Assembly: GCA_964404895.1 (NCBI GenBank)
Contig: CAYOLV010000002.1
Coordinates: 661,616-725,615, forward strand
DNA from: JBGSUZ01 sp964404895
Lineage (GTDB): Bacteria; Bacillota; Clostridia; Peptostreptococcales; Acidaminobacteraceae
Direction: 5' to 3'
Length of the DNA stretch: 64,000 nucleotides
The notes under the pieces were generated by a model. It saw only the letters and a program-made list of their open reading frames with translations. It did not search any database and had not been told where the DNA came from. Every line of letters begins with the position of its first letter. The stretch's first letter is position 1. Both the position numbers and the translations under genes were made by a program. Below are positions 45,124-52,892 of the stretch, piece after piece.

Positions 45124-45753
45124 CTATTGAAGTGGAATCGTGACTAAACCTGAGAAGTCATAGCCTTTTGCATCCACCACAACTTTTTCTATCACCACGT
45201 CTTCCTCTGGCTTATCTAGTCCATCTGTAGCAACTGCAGCAATCTGATCCACAATTTCTATGCCAGAAACGACATTTCCGAAAGCCGCATAGTTGCCGTC
45301 TAAATAGTCAGCATCGCCATGCATGATAAAGAATTGAGAACCTGCCGTATCCATGCCTTCGCCTCTCGCCATTGAAATAACTCCACGGACGTGTTTTAAA
45401 GGGTTTTCAATGCCATTGGCGTTAAACTCGCCTTTAATGCTATATCCAGGATCCCCTGTGCCATTCCCATTGGGATCGCCACCTTGAATCATGAAACCCG
45501 AAATAACTCTGTGGAAGGTTAAACCATCATAAAAGCCATCGTTTGCAAGGGTCAAGAAGTTTTTTACAGTGTTCGGCGCCACCACAGGATCAAGTTCAAC
45601 CACAATATCCCCAAATCCTTTGACTGTCATGGTTACGGTTGGCAAATTCCTATCTTCTGTAGTTGCTGGTGTTGCTTCTGCTTCCTTAGTTTTTTGGCAA
45701 CCTGCCATTAATATCATTGTTGCCATTAATCCTACTAATAATAATTTTTTCAT
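45124..45753 (-). CDS. Cyclophilin-type peptidyl-prolyl isomerase, lipoprotein
   Basis: 209 residues. The N-terminus KKLLLVGLMATMILMAGCQ is a lipoprotein signal with lipobox MAGC, so the protein is anchored on the outer face of the membrane. The cyclophilin domain contains GFYDGLTFHRVISGFMIQGGDP, GSQFFIMHGDADYLDGNYAAFGNV and other active-site residues. It likely helps to fold secreted proteins. Located 45 bp after the hutD-like gene on the same strand. Confidence 0.94.
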   Translation of the reverse strand: MKKLLLVGLMATMILMAGCQKTKEAEATPATTEDRNLPTVTMTVKGFGDIVVELDPVVAPNTVKNFLTLANDGFYDGLTFHRVISGFMIQGGDPNGNGTGDPGYSIKGEFNANGIENPLKHVRGVISMARGEGMDTAGSQFFIMHGDADYLDGNYAAFGNVVSGIEIVDQIAAVATDGLDKPEEDVVIEKVVVDAKGYDFSGLVTIPLQ

Positions 45754-45798
45754 GCGTAAGCTCCATTCTGATTTACAGCAATCTGCAGATTGCCTAGA

Positions 45799-46413
45799 TT
45801 ATTTTTTTCTAATTATGACGTGAACGGCTGTGCCCTCACCTTTTAAAGCTTTCATTTGAAACATTTCCAGAGGCTCTGCCAGGCTAGAACTTTCTAAAAA
45901 GAAGGCATCGCCTGCATATAAAAAGTGTCTTTGCATTTTGTCTTTTTGTTCAAGCTGTACTTGAACCGTACCTTCAATACAATAAACAAAATGGATAAAC
46001 TCTTTCTTATAATTGAGGCTGACCCAATTTTCAGTGTCTAACTTTTGCGTGTCAATCAAGGCTTCGTAACAGGGTGAAACCATTACATTGAAATCTCGTA
46101 CTTTTCCCTCTGAGACGGTATGCTGACCGCCGCCAAATTGGTCTACGGAGTATGGCTTTAAGTAAATCCAGTCACCTTCATCGTGCTTAAGCCTCAGTTC
46201 GCCTTCTAGGATCATTAAATACCTTTCATAGTCAGGTAGCTGAGTAAAGGTGGATGTTTCTACTTCAACTGTGGCGGTGCTGATCCTACAGTCAAAGTCT
46301 CGTTTGCCATAGTCGGCAGACTCAGGATAAATAAAAATCTCCGTTGTTTTTCCGCCACTCCAGAGGCTGGTCTTTTGAACATTGCTTCTTATGATATTGG
46401 ATTCGATTGACAT
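45799..46413 (-). CDS. hutD: HutD family protein
   Basis: 204-residue bicupin. Family signature WSGGKTTEIFIYPESADYGKRDF near the N-terminus and the following CRISTATVEVETSTFTQLPDYERYLMILEGEL match HutD, a protein linked to histidine utilisation operons, perhaps binding formimidoylglutamate or urocanate as a governor. The location close to hutG and an amino acid permease fits. Confidence 0.86.
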   Translation of the reverse strand: MSIESNIIRSNVQKTSLWSGGKTTEIFIYPESADYGKRDFDCRISTATVEVETSTFTQLPDYERYLMILEGELRLKHDEGDWIYLKPYSVDQFGGGQHTVSEGKVRDFNVMVSPCYEALIDTQKLDTENWVSLNYKKEFIHFVYCIEGTVQVQLEQKDKMQRHFLYAGDAFFLESSSLAEPLEMFQMKALKGEGTAVHVIIRKK

Positions 46414-46454
46414 AAAACACCCCTTTCATAACTCATTATCCACGCATAAAAAAA

Positions 46455-46478
46455 AGCTGTCAACTTCAATTGACAGCT
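46455..46478 (-). terminator. Terminator of the APC permease gene
   Basis: Stem AGCTGTCAA/TTGACAGCT (46455-46463 with 46470-46478); on the minus strand it is followed by a run of nine T. Confidence 0.9.
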
Positions 46479-46495
46479 CGTATTGATAATTTAAT

Positions 46496-47848
46496 TTATT
46501 TTTTCTTTTTCATGTACCAATAGACCGGTAAACCAATCAAAGTAATGAAAATACCAAACAATGCATTTTTTGTATCAGTCATCATAGTACTGACAATAAT
46601 GTAGATCCCACCAGCAATCCCCACAAGAGGAATGAATGGGTATAAAGGAACTTTATATGTGCTTGTCAAATGCTTGAATTTAGATCTTAAGATGAAAATG
46701 CCTGCAACTGTCATGACGAAGAATATCCAAACAACAAATACCGCAAGGTTTGTCAAAGTTTCAAACGAACCGCTAAGAACATACAGCGTTGCCAAAATAC
46801 CTACAAAGATAAATGAACCCACTGGCGTTTGCTCTTTTTCAGTAACTTTTCCAAGTTGTTTAGAGAATGGCAACAAACCATCTTGAGCCATAGCAAATGG
46901 AATTCTCACGCCTGTCATCAGGTAACCGTTTAAAGCGCCAAAGATCGAAATCAAAATACCTGCTGCGATTAAACTTGCGCCACCGTTACCAAATAAAATA
47001 ACTGCTGCATCAGACGCTGCTTTTTTAGAAGCAATAACTTGATCCACTGGCATAATGTTAATGATGGCAATGTTAATCAAAAGATAGACAACAATTGTCA
47101 AACCAAGACCAAAAATAATCGCCTTTGGTAAGTCTTTGCTAGGGTTTTTAAGTTCCCCAGCCATATTGCCTACACCGACCCAACCGTCATATGCCCAGAG
47201 TGTTCCAAGCATTGCCGCACCAAATCCTGCAGCACCAGTTGCTTTGCCTGCGCCGCCAACCATTGCTGGTACTGCTCCCGCTTTACCCATAACCAAACCA
47301 CAACCAATAATGACTATGATTGGAATCAGTTTAGCAATCGTTGAGAATAATTGCACTTTTGAACCTAATTTTGTTGAAATAATATTTAATGAAATGATAA
47401 AGAAAATCATGAAGATTGCTAAGATTTTCTGTTGTGTCCCTGACATTGGAATAAAGAATGTCGCTTGAGTTACAAAGACAATAGACAATGCTGCAGTTAC
47501 CCCTGGTACATAGATCAAAGCCTGCATCCAACCAAAGAGAAATGCCCAAACATCGCCATAAAGCTCCTTTAAATAGGCAAATACGCCGCCTGTTTTAGGA
47601 ATTGCTACCGCAATTTCAGTCACTGTCAGTGCAGATGCCATAGTGATGACACCACCTACGATCCACGCCGCTATTCCTAATAATGGCGTTCCTGCATTGG
47701 CAAATACAGAAGAGGCTTTGAAGAAGATTCCTGAACCAATAACGACGCCCACAACGATCGTAATGGCTTCCATGAGTCCTATTTGCTTTTTAAGCTCACC
47801 CTTTTGCTGTTTTCCAACGACTTTTTCATTTTTAACCGATTGTTCCAT
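46496..47848 (-). CDS. APC superfamily amino acid permease
   Basis: 450 residues and about 12 hydrophobic helices. The first helix IGLMEAITIVVGVVIGSGIFF is the APC substrate-binding signature; other segments (GGVFAYLKELYGDVWAFLFGW) resemble LAT/SteT exchangers. A cytosolic charged N-terminus precedes it. Start is taken at ATG 47848 because the GGGGAAGGAT site lies between the earlier ATG and this one. Substrate unknown; being next to hutD suggests histidine or a breakdown product (inference). It has an excellent promoter upstream. Confidence 0.9.
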   Translation of the reverse strand: MEQSVKNEKVVGKQQKGELKKQIGLMEAITIVVGVVIGSGIFFKASSVFANAGTPLLGIAAWIVGGVITMASALTVTEIAVAIPKTGGVFAYLKELYGDVWAFLFGWMQALIYVPGVTAALSIVFVTQATFFIPMSGTQQKILAIFMIFFIISLNIISTKLGSKVQLFSTIAKLIPIIVIIGCGLVMGKAGAVPAMVGGAGKATGAAGFGAAMLGTLWAYDGWVGVGNMAGELKNPSKDLPKAIIFGLGLTIVVYLLINIAIINIMPVDQVIASKKAASDAAVILFGNGGASLIAAGILISIFGALNGYLMTGVRIPFAMAQDGLLPFSKQLGKVTEKEQTPVGSFIFVGILATLYVLSGSFETLTNLAVFVVWIFFVMTVAGIFILRSKFKHLTSTYKVPLYPFIPLVGIAGGIYIIVSTMMTDTKNALFGIFITLIGLPVYWYMKKKK

Positions 47849-47913
47849 TTCGTCATCCTTCCCCATCTAAAATAAGAAATATAGATATTTATTCATTAAT
47901 AAATACTTTATCT

Positions 47914-47942
47914 ATTCTACGGATTAGCGCGCCTTATGTCAA
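47914..47942 (-). promoter_or_regulatory. Promoter of the APC permease gene
   Basis: Minus strand TTGACA (47937-47942), 17-base spacer, TAGAAT (47914-47919). Confidence 0.78.
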
Positions 47943-48148
47943 CACAGGATTTCATAATTTCATAATAAATAAGAAAAAATTTTACTTATATATAAAAACA
48001 GGCAAATTATCACCATTTAGTTCTGACAATTCTGATTAGTCAAACACCCTTTAAAAGTATTGATAAAGCTTTAAATATCTAAGGATAAAATCCCTATATA
48101 TGCCATATATAAATGAAATCATTTTAACTATAGAATAATACGCATATA

Positions 48149-48195
48149 AAAACCCTTGTATAGACAAATTTTATAATCCGCCTCTACAAGGGTTC
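48149..48195 (-). terminator. Terminator of the GNAT gene
   Basis: Stem AACCCTTGTA/TACAAGGGTT (48151-48160 with 48185-48194); on the minus strand it is followed by TTTTTATA. Confidence 0.75.
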
Positions 48196-48240
48196 AATAC
48201 TCAATATATTACTTAGGTTTCAAATCAAGGTCATTGACAT

Positions 48241-48786
48241 TTAATGCTCAGAAATTACGAGTTCATAACGGGGTTCAAACCGTTTGGTATCTTCAAACCA
48301 ATGGTCTCCCACGTAAACAAATCCACATTTTTCAAGCACACGCTTTGAGTTGCTGTTTTCTGGCGCAAGGGATGCAATCAATTTACATACGCAATGTTTG
48401 CACTTTGTTTCACGAATCATTTGAATGGCTGCACGGCAAGCTTCTGTCGCATACCCATTACCCCACTGGTTACGTTTGAAGTGGTATACCAATTCATATA
48501 CACCCTCTGATCCCGTTGAATTAAAGCCACATACGCCCACCATTTCACCGGTTTCCTTGAGTATTACAGCATAAGCAGAAATTCCTGAAGTCACTTCAAT
48601 CGTTTCATAATACTGGATGCTCCGAGTCAATCGATGAATTCCTGAAAGAGCCCCGCCACAATATTTCATAACTTCAGAATCTCCCCAAATGTCTTGAAGA
48701 TCTTTGAGATCAGCTGCTTCTAAGACCCGAAGAGACAAACGCTCTGTCTCTAATAAAACGCTCTCAGAATTATTATAAATGGCCAT
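48241..48786 (-). CDS. GNAT family N-acetyltransferase (RimJ/RimL type)
   Basis: 181 residues. The N-terminus ETERLSLRVLEAADLKDLQDIWGD and the late ENSNSKRVLEKCGFVYVG are typical of RimJ-like acetyltransferases; the acetyl-CoA region is NQWGNGYATEACRAAI. The acceptor may be a protein N-terminus or a small molecule and cannot be told. Its AAAGGAAG ribosome binding site overlaps a perfect match to the cre consensus at 48787-48800. Confidence 0.9.
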   Translation of the reverse strand: MAIYNNSESVLLETERLSLRVLEAADLKDLQDIWGDSEVMKYCGGALSGIHRLTRSIQYYETIEVTSGISAYAVILKETGEMVGVCGFNSTGSEGVYELVYHFKRNQWGNGYATEACRAAIQMIRETKCKHCVCKLIASLAPENSNSKRVLEKCGFVYVGDHWFEDTKRFEPRYELVISEH

Positions 48787-48800
48787 TGAAAACGCTTCCT
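48787..48800. promoter_or_regulatory. cre-like site (CcpA) over the GNAT start region
   Basis: TGAAAACGCTTCCT on the plus strand fits the consensus TGWAARCGYTWNCW at every position. It covers the ribosome binding site of the GNAT gene, a place where binding would block transcription. Could be chance. Confidence 0.4.
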
Positions 48801-48835
48801 TTCATTGGTTAAGCAACCTATTTTTATGTCCTTTA

Positions 48836-49552
48836 TTACTCTTCCCAGTTATGGTAAATTTGTTGAACGTCGTCGTTGTCTTCAAACATATCGACTAATT
48901 TTTGCATATTTTTTAAGTCTTCTGGGTCTGTGAGTTTTGTCATAGTTTGTGGCAAGTATCTGAGTTCAGCCATTGAGAATTCGTACCCTTGAGCAGAAAT
49001 AGCATCTCTGACAGTGCCAAAGTCTTCAATAGTGGTATAGATTTCGAAATGTGTCTCTTCTGCAGAAATATCTTCCGCGCCGGCTTCTAAAGCCATCATC
49101 ATCATTTCGTCGTCATCCATGCCTTCTTTGCGGTCTACAATCAACACGCCTTTACGGTCAAACATGAAAGACACGCAGCCATTTGTTCCGAGGTTCCCTT
49201 TGCCTTTTGAGAAATAGCTTCTTACATCGGCAGATGTTCTGTTGGTGTTGTCTGTGAGGCATTCAACCAAGACAGCTACGCCACCAGGACCATAGCCTTC
49301 ATAAGTTAATTCAGTATACACTGCGCCATCTGTTTCGCCAGCACCTTTTTTGATTGCTCTGTCGATGTTATCGTTTGGCATGTTCGCCGCTTTTGCTTTT
49401 TCCACAGCAGCTTTGAGAGATGCATTGTATTCTATATCTCCGCCGCCTTCTCTGGCAGCAACCATGATCATACGACCAATTTTAGTAAATTCTTTCGCTT
49501 TTTTGCCATCTTTTTTGCCTTTTTTATCAATGATTGTTCCTATTCTTCCCAT
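48836..49552 (-). CDS. yebC: YebC/PmpR family protein
   Basis: 238-residue protein of the YebC family, described as a transcription regulator and, in recent work, as a factor that helps ribosomes through stalling sequences. It begins MGRIGTIIDKKGKKDGKKAKEFTKIGR, a slight variant of the common family start MAGHSKW, and continues with ANMPNDNIDRAIKKGAG and EGYGPGGVAVLVECLTDN. YebC_II-type proteins lacking the MAGHSKW start are known in Firmicutes. It has an AGGAG site before the ATG. Confidence 0.93.
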   Translation of the reverse strand: MGRIGTIIDKKGKKDGKKAKEFTKIGRMIMVAAREGGGDIEYNASLKAAVEKAKAANMPNDNIDRAIKKGAGETDGAVYTELTYEGYGPGGVAVLVECLTDNTNRTSADVRSYFSKGKGNLGTNGCVSFMFDRKGVLIVDRKEGMDDDEMMMMALEAGAEDISAEETHFEIYTTIEDFGTVRDAISAQGYEFSMAELRYLPQTMTKLTDPEDLKNMQKLVDMFEDNDDVQQIYHNWEE

Positions 49553-49627
49553 GAGTTACACTCCTTCTATTCATTTAACCTTCTTATTCTATCACAGGCC
49601 AAATTGTCTTGTCTATAAGTGTATCAC

Positions 49628-50368
49628 TTAAAAAACAGGAGGGGCTGGCGGCATTACACGTTTGTGTTCAGAACGGCTGTTTAATCTTTCAATAATCAGA
49701 CGATCTTTCTCTGGAACAGCTTTCCCTTCAATATAATCATCAATCATATCGTAAGTCGTTCCCATTTCATCTTCATCTGTCTGACCGTCCCAAAGTCCTG
49801 CTGAAGGCGCTCTGTCCAGAACAGATTGAGGGACACCCAGAATTCTTCCCCATTCGTAAACTTCACGTTTAGTTAAATGTGCCAGAGGCAATAAGTCTAC
49901 CCCTCCATCGCCATACTTTGTGAAGTACCCCGTCAAAATTTCAGCTGCATTGTCAGTCCCTGAAACCAAGTAATTCAAATTGTTCGCAATCCCATATAAT
50001 GTTGACATGCGCAATCTGGCTCTTAAGTTCGCATCTGTCAATCGATGATTTTCTGTTTCAAAAGGTTCCATTTCTTGATTGATCTGACCGAGTAACAACT
50101 GGTGGGTTTCAGTTAAATCTAACCGAATGTATTTCAGCCCTGCAGCTTCAGCTGATAATTTTCCATCCACGGAGTCCTTCTCACTGCTTTTGCAAGGCAG
50201 AATGACGCCTAATGAATTTTCCGGGAAGGCCCTCTTTATCAAATGTGCCACTACCGATGAATCTATGCCACCAGATAAGCCCACTAAAATGCCTTTTGTT
50301 CCGGAATTCTTAACAATTTCTCTTAACCATTCAACGGTCAGCTGAATCTTTTCTTCAGTCGTTCTCAT
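49628..50368 (-). CDS. nadE: Ammonia-dependent NAD+ synthetase
   Basis: Makes NAD+ from nicotinic acid adenine dinucleotide, ATP and ammonia. The PP-loop is LVGLSGGIDSSVVAHL; GTDNAAEILTGYFTKYGDGGVDLLPLAHLTK and the end SRSEHKRVMPPAPP are highly conserved. At 246 residues it lacks the N-terminal glutaminase domain, so free ammonia is the nitrogen source. Confidence 0.96.
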   Translation of the reverse strand: MRTTEEKIQLTVEWLREIVKNSGTKGILVGLSGGIDSSVVAHLIKRAFPENSLGVILPCKSSEKDSVDGKLSAEAAGLKYIRLDLTETHQLLLGQINQEMEPFETENHRLTDANLRARLRMSTLYGIANNLNYLVSGTDNAAEILTGYFTKYGDGGVDLLPLAHLTKREVYEWGRILGVPQSVLDRAPSAGLWDGQTDEDEMGTTYDMIDDYIEGKAVPEKDRLIIERLNSRSEHKRVMPPAPPVF

Positions 50369-50392
50369 CTCAAATCTCCTTAAAATATATGT

Positions 50393-50788
50393 TTATTTTT
50401 CTCTCTTATTGAGTTCTACCAATATACAATTATAAAAAACGGTTAAAATGCTTCGCGACTCCGTGTAATCTAAAATATTTTGATCAAAAGTTCCGGGTTG
50501 AAACCATATTTTATCAATTCCAAGTTCTTTCGCTTCGTCAATAAAAGGTTCAGCTTTTTCAGGTGGTATAACCATATTAATACAATTCGGAACTACCGGA
50601 AGACTTTTAATATCAGGGTAGCAAGGTTCACCCTCAATTTCTGAGTAAAATGGATTGACTGGATAGACTTCATAGCCTTCATCTTTCAGTCGTTTCCAAA
50701 TCTTATAACCAAACTTACTTTGAGTTTGAGTTGCGCCAACTACTGCCCATATAGGCAAATCTAGCATTTGATCTATTAAATCTAGCAT
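50393..50788 (-). CDS. CoA-binding domain protein (YccU type)
   Basis: 131-residue Rossmann-fold protein. The N-terminal AVVGATQTQSKFGYKIWKRLKDEGYEVYPVNP, and KSLPVVPNCINMVIPPEKA plus IWFQPG, match CoA-binding domain proteins related to succinyl-CoA synthetase alpha N-domain. Function unknown. It may be in an operon with nadE (24 bp gap) and the YigZ gene (12 bp gap). Confidence 0.9.
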   Translation of the reverse strand: MLDLIDQMLDLPIWAVVGATQTQSKFGYKIWKRLKDEGYEVYPVNPFYSEIEGEPCYPDIKSLPVVPNCINMVIPPEKAEPFIDEAKELGIDKIWFQPGTFDQNILDYTESRSILTVFYNCILVELNKREK

Positions 50789-50800
50789 CTCATATCCCCC

Positions 50801-51469
50801 TTAAGCGTTTTCCTTCATTTTCTTATCTAATATCTTGCCATCGTGTACGGACAAATACGCTTCACCTAGATCGTCTATTTCAATCTGACCATTGCACAAG
50901 TCTGTCAGTTTTTCCATCACCTGTTCAACTTGAGAAGGCAGAACAAACAGGCTGACAGCTACATCTTCTAAATAAGCCGTATCCTCCACAATCAAATCTG
51001 ACTCTCCCAGCAAATAATTTTGAACCTTTCCATGTAAATGATAGCTCACGTGAAGCTTCAAAAAAGTATAGACCACCTTGTCTACGAGCAGTGCCGCTTC
51101 CACACCCAATTTTGCGGTGTGGGTATAGGCTCTGACCAGACCTCCAGTTCCTAATTTTACGCCGCCAAAATAACGAGTCACCACCACCACAAGGTCTGTA
51201 ATTCCTTCGTTTTTTAACATAGATAAAATTGGCACCCCTGCGGTTCCAGAAGGCTCTCCATCATCGGAGTACCTTTGCGTACTATAATTTTCTCCAAGCA
51301 CGTAGACAGGCACATTGTGGGCCGCATCCCAGTGCTTCTTCTTTATTTTCTCAATGAAGACGATGGCTTCCCCTTCCGTTTCAATCGGTTCACAATAGGC
51401 AATAAATCTAGACTTTTCAATAACATCCTCTGCCTGTCCTGACTGAAAAACAGTTTTGAAGTTTCCCAA
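50801..51469 (-). CDS. YigZ/IMPACT family protein
   Basis: 222 residues. The N-terminal UPF0029 (Impact) domain includes the signature YSDDGEPSGTAGVPIL and VVVTRYFGGVKLGTGGLVRAY; the C-terminal DUF1949 ferredoxin-like domain follows. The eukaryotic relative affects translation through Gcn2; the bacterial role is unsettled. It follows hflX by 11 bp. Confidence 0.93.
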   Translation of the reverse strand: MGNFKTVFQSGQAEDVIEKSRFIAYCEPIETEGEAIVFIEKIKKKHWDAAHNVPVYVLGENYSTQRYSDDGEPSGTAGVPILSMLKNEGITDLVVVVTRYFGGVKLGTGGLVRAYTHTAKLGVEAALLVDKVVYTFLKLHVSYHLHGKVQNYLLGESDLIVEDTAYLEDVAVSLFVLPSQVEQVMEKLTDLCNGQIEIDDLGEAYLSVHDGKILDKKMKENA

Positions 51470-51480
51470 AAATCCACCTC

Positions 51481-52773
51481 CTATTCTATGATAAAGTTTT
51501 CATATCGCCCAAAATCTATAGGATCAATCTCTACCTCTATCAAAGTTCCTGCTTCAACGTATTCTGTACTGAGAACATTATGCTTGTCACAAAGGTAAGA
51601 ATATACTTGCCCTTCACTGAAAGGCAAGAGCATTTTTACCCTCACAATATCAGAAAATATGACTGCTCTGATTTTCTCAATCAGTTGATCCATATGATAT
51701 CCCGTTCTGGCAGAAATCTTCAAAACATGAGGACCTGCGAGAATTTTTTCGGGTTCTTCTATAAGGTCGATTTTATTGTATAAATAAATAGTCTCTTTAT
51801 CCTTTACACCTAGTTCTTTCAACACTTGATCTGTAATATACTTTTGATTGCCTACGTTGCTATTGGTCACGTCTAAGACATGCAGCAGCAAGTCTGCATC
51901 GGCTACTTCTTCTAAGGTCGCTTTGAAAGCCTCTACCAAAGCATGGGGCAATTTTGAAACGAATCCCACAGTGTCTACCAATACAAAAGCTCTATTGTCT
52001 GGCAACTCAATTCTTCTGCTAAAAGTATCTAATGTGGCAAAGAGCATATCCTTTTCAAATACCTTCTTCTCTGGTTCCTCTGGCTTAGTCATCTCAAGCA
52101 ACTTGTTCATTACCGAGGACTTGCCCGCATTTGTATAACCCACTAAGGCCACTACAGGGATTTCGTTTTTTTGACGTTGAGAACGTTGAACTTCGCGAAT
52201 ACTTTTTTCTTCGTCTAGTTGTCTTCCAATTTCTGTAATTCGATCATTGATACGTCGTTTGTCAAGTTCCAGCTTTTGTTCTCCAGGACCTCTTGTTCCA
52301 ACACCTGCACCTGTCTTAGACATGGCGCCGCCAAGACCTGTTAACCTAGATCTTCTATATTTGAGTTGGGCCATTTCAACTTGCAGCTTACTGACTTTAT
52401 TGACTGCCCGCTTGGCAAATATATCTAAAATCAAAGTCGTTCGGTCTATGACCTTCATGCCGATGGCATTTTCCAAATTTCTTATTTGCGAACCTGATAA
52501 TTCATCATTAAAGATGACTAGATTTCCATCATTAGCTTCTGCCAACAACTTAACCTCTTCAACTTTTCCAGAGCCAATGTAAAAGGCTGCATCAATCGTC
52601 TTTTTATTCTGAATAGCTATACCTACAACTTCAACCTCAGCAGCGTCACTGAGTTCTTTAAGCTCCGCCATGGAGTACTCAATATCGATTCCCTGAGAAT
52701 CGTCATTAAAACCAACTAATACTGCTCGTTCTTCTATATTGGAAATCACTTCATTGTTATCTTTCAATAGCAT
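51481..52773 (-). CDS. hflX: Ribosome-associated GTPase HflX
   Basis: 430-residue GTPase that splits stalled 70S ribosomes. The N-terminal HflX domain has LVIFNDELSGSQIRNLENAIG and IDRTTLILDIFAKRA, followed by the glycine-rich loop GLGGAMSKTGAGVGTRGPGE, and the G domain with VALVGYTNAGKSS (G1), DTVGF (G3) and YNKIDL (G4). ATG at 52773 is favoured because GGAGG is too close to the ATG at 52779. Divergent from the PBP gene; begins a probable operon of hflX, YigZ, CoA-binding and nadE genes. Confidence 0.96.
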   Translation of the reverse strand: MLLKDNNEVISNIEERAVLVGFNDDSQGIDIEYSMAELKELSDAAEVEVVGIAIQNKKTIDAAFYIGSGKVEEVKLLAEANDGNLVIFNDELSGSQIRNLENAIGMKVIDRTTLILDIFAKRAVNKVSKLQVEMAQLKYRRSRLTGLGGAMSKTGAGVGTRGPGEQKLELDKRRINDRITEIGRQLDEEKSIREVQRSQRQKNEIPVVALVGYTNAGKSSVMNKLLEMTKPEEPEKKVFEKDMLFATLDTFSRRIELPDNRAFVLVDTVGFVSKLPHALVEAFKATLEEVADADLLLHVLDVTNSNVGNQKYITDQVLKELGVKDKETIYLYNKIDLIEEPEKILAGPHVLKISARTGYHMDQLIEKIRAVIFSDIVRVKMLLPFSEGQVYSYLCDKHNVLSTEYVEAGTLIEVEIDPIDFGRYENFIIE

Positions 52774-52837
52774 AGTCATTCCTCCTTTCGTTACTCCCTC
52801 TATTATATTACAAAATGATGATAACCACAGTAAATAA

Positions 52838-52866
52838 TTAACTTTGAATTTTCTGTATGATATAAT
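52838..52866 (+). promoter_or_regulatory. Promoter of the class A PBP gene
   Basis: TTAACT (52838-52843), 17-base spacer and TATAAT (52861-52866) with an extended -10 (TGATATAAT). Confidence 0.6.
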
Positions 52867-52892
52867 AGTTTGTAATCGTTAGGAGGATGTTT

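Larger units (their letters stand above)
47849..48240. other. Intergenic region between APC permease and GNAT genes
   Basis: 392 bp without a gene. It holds the permease promoter (47914-47942) and the GNAT terminator (48149-48195). The remainder (about 47943-48148) is AT-rich; I see no RNA gene, repeat or further regulatory element in it. Confidence 0.7.
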
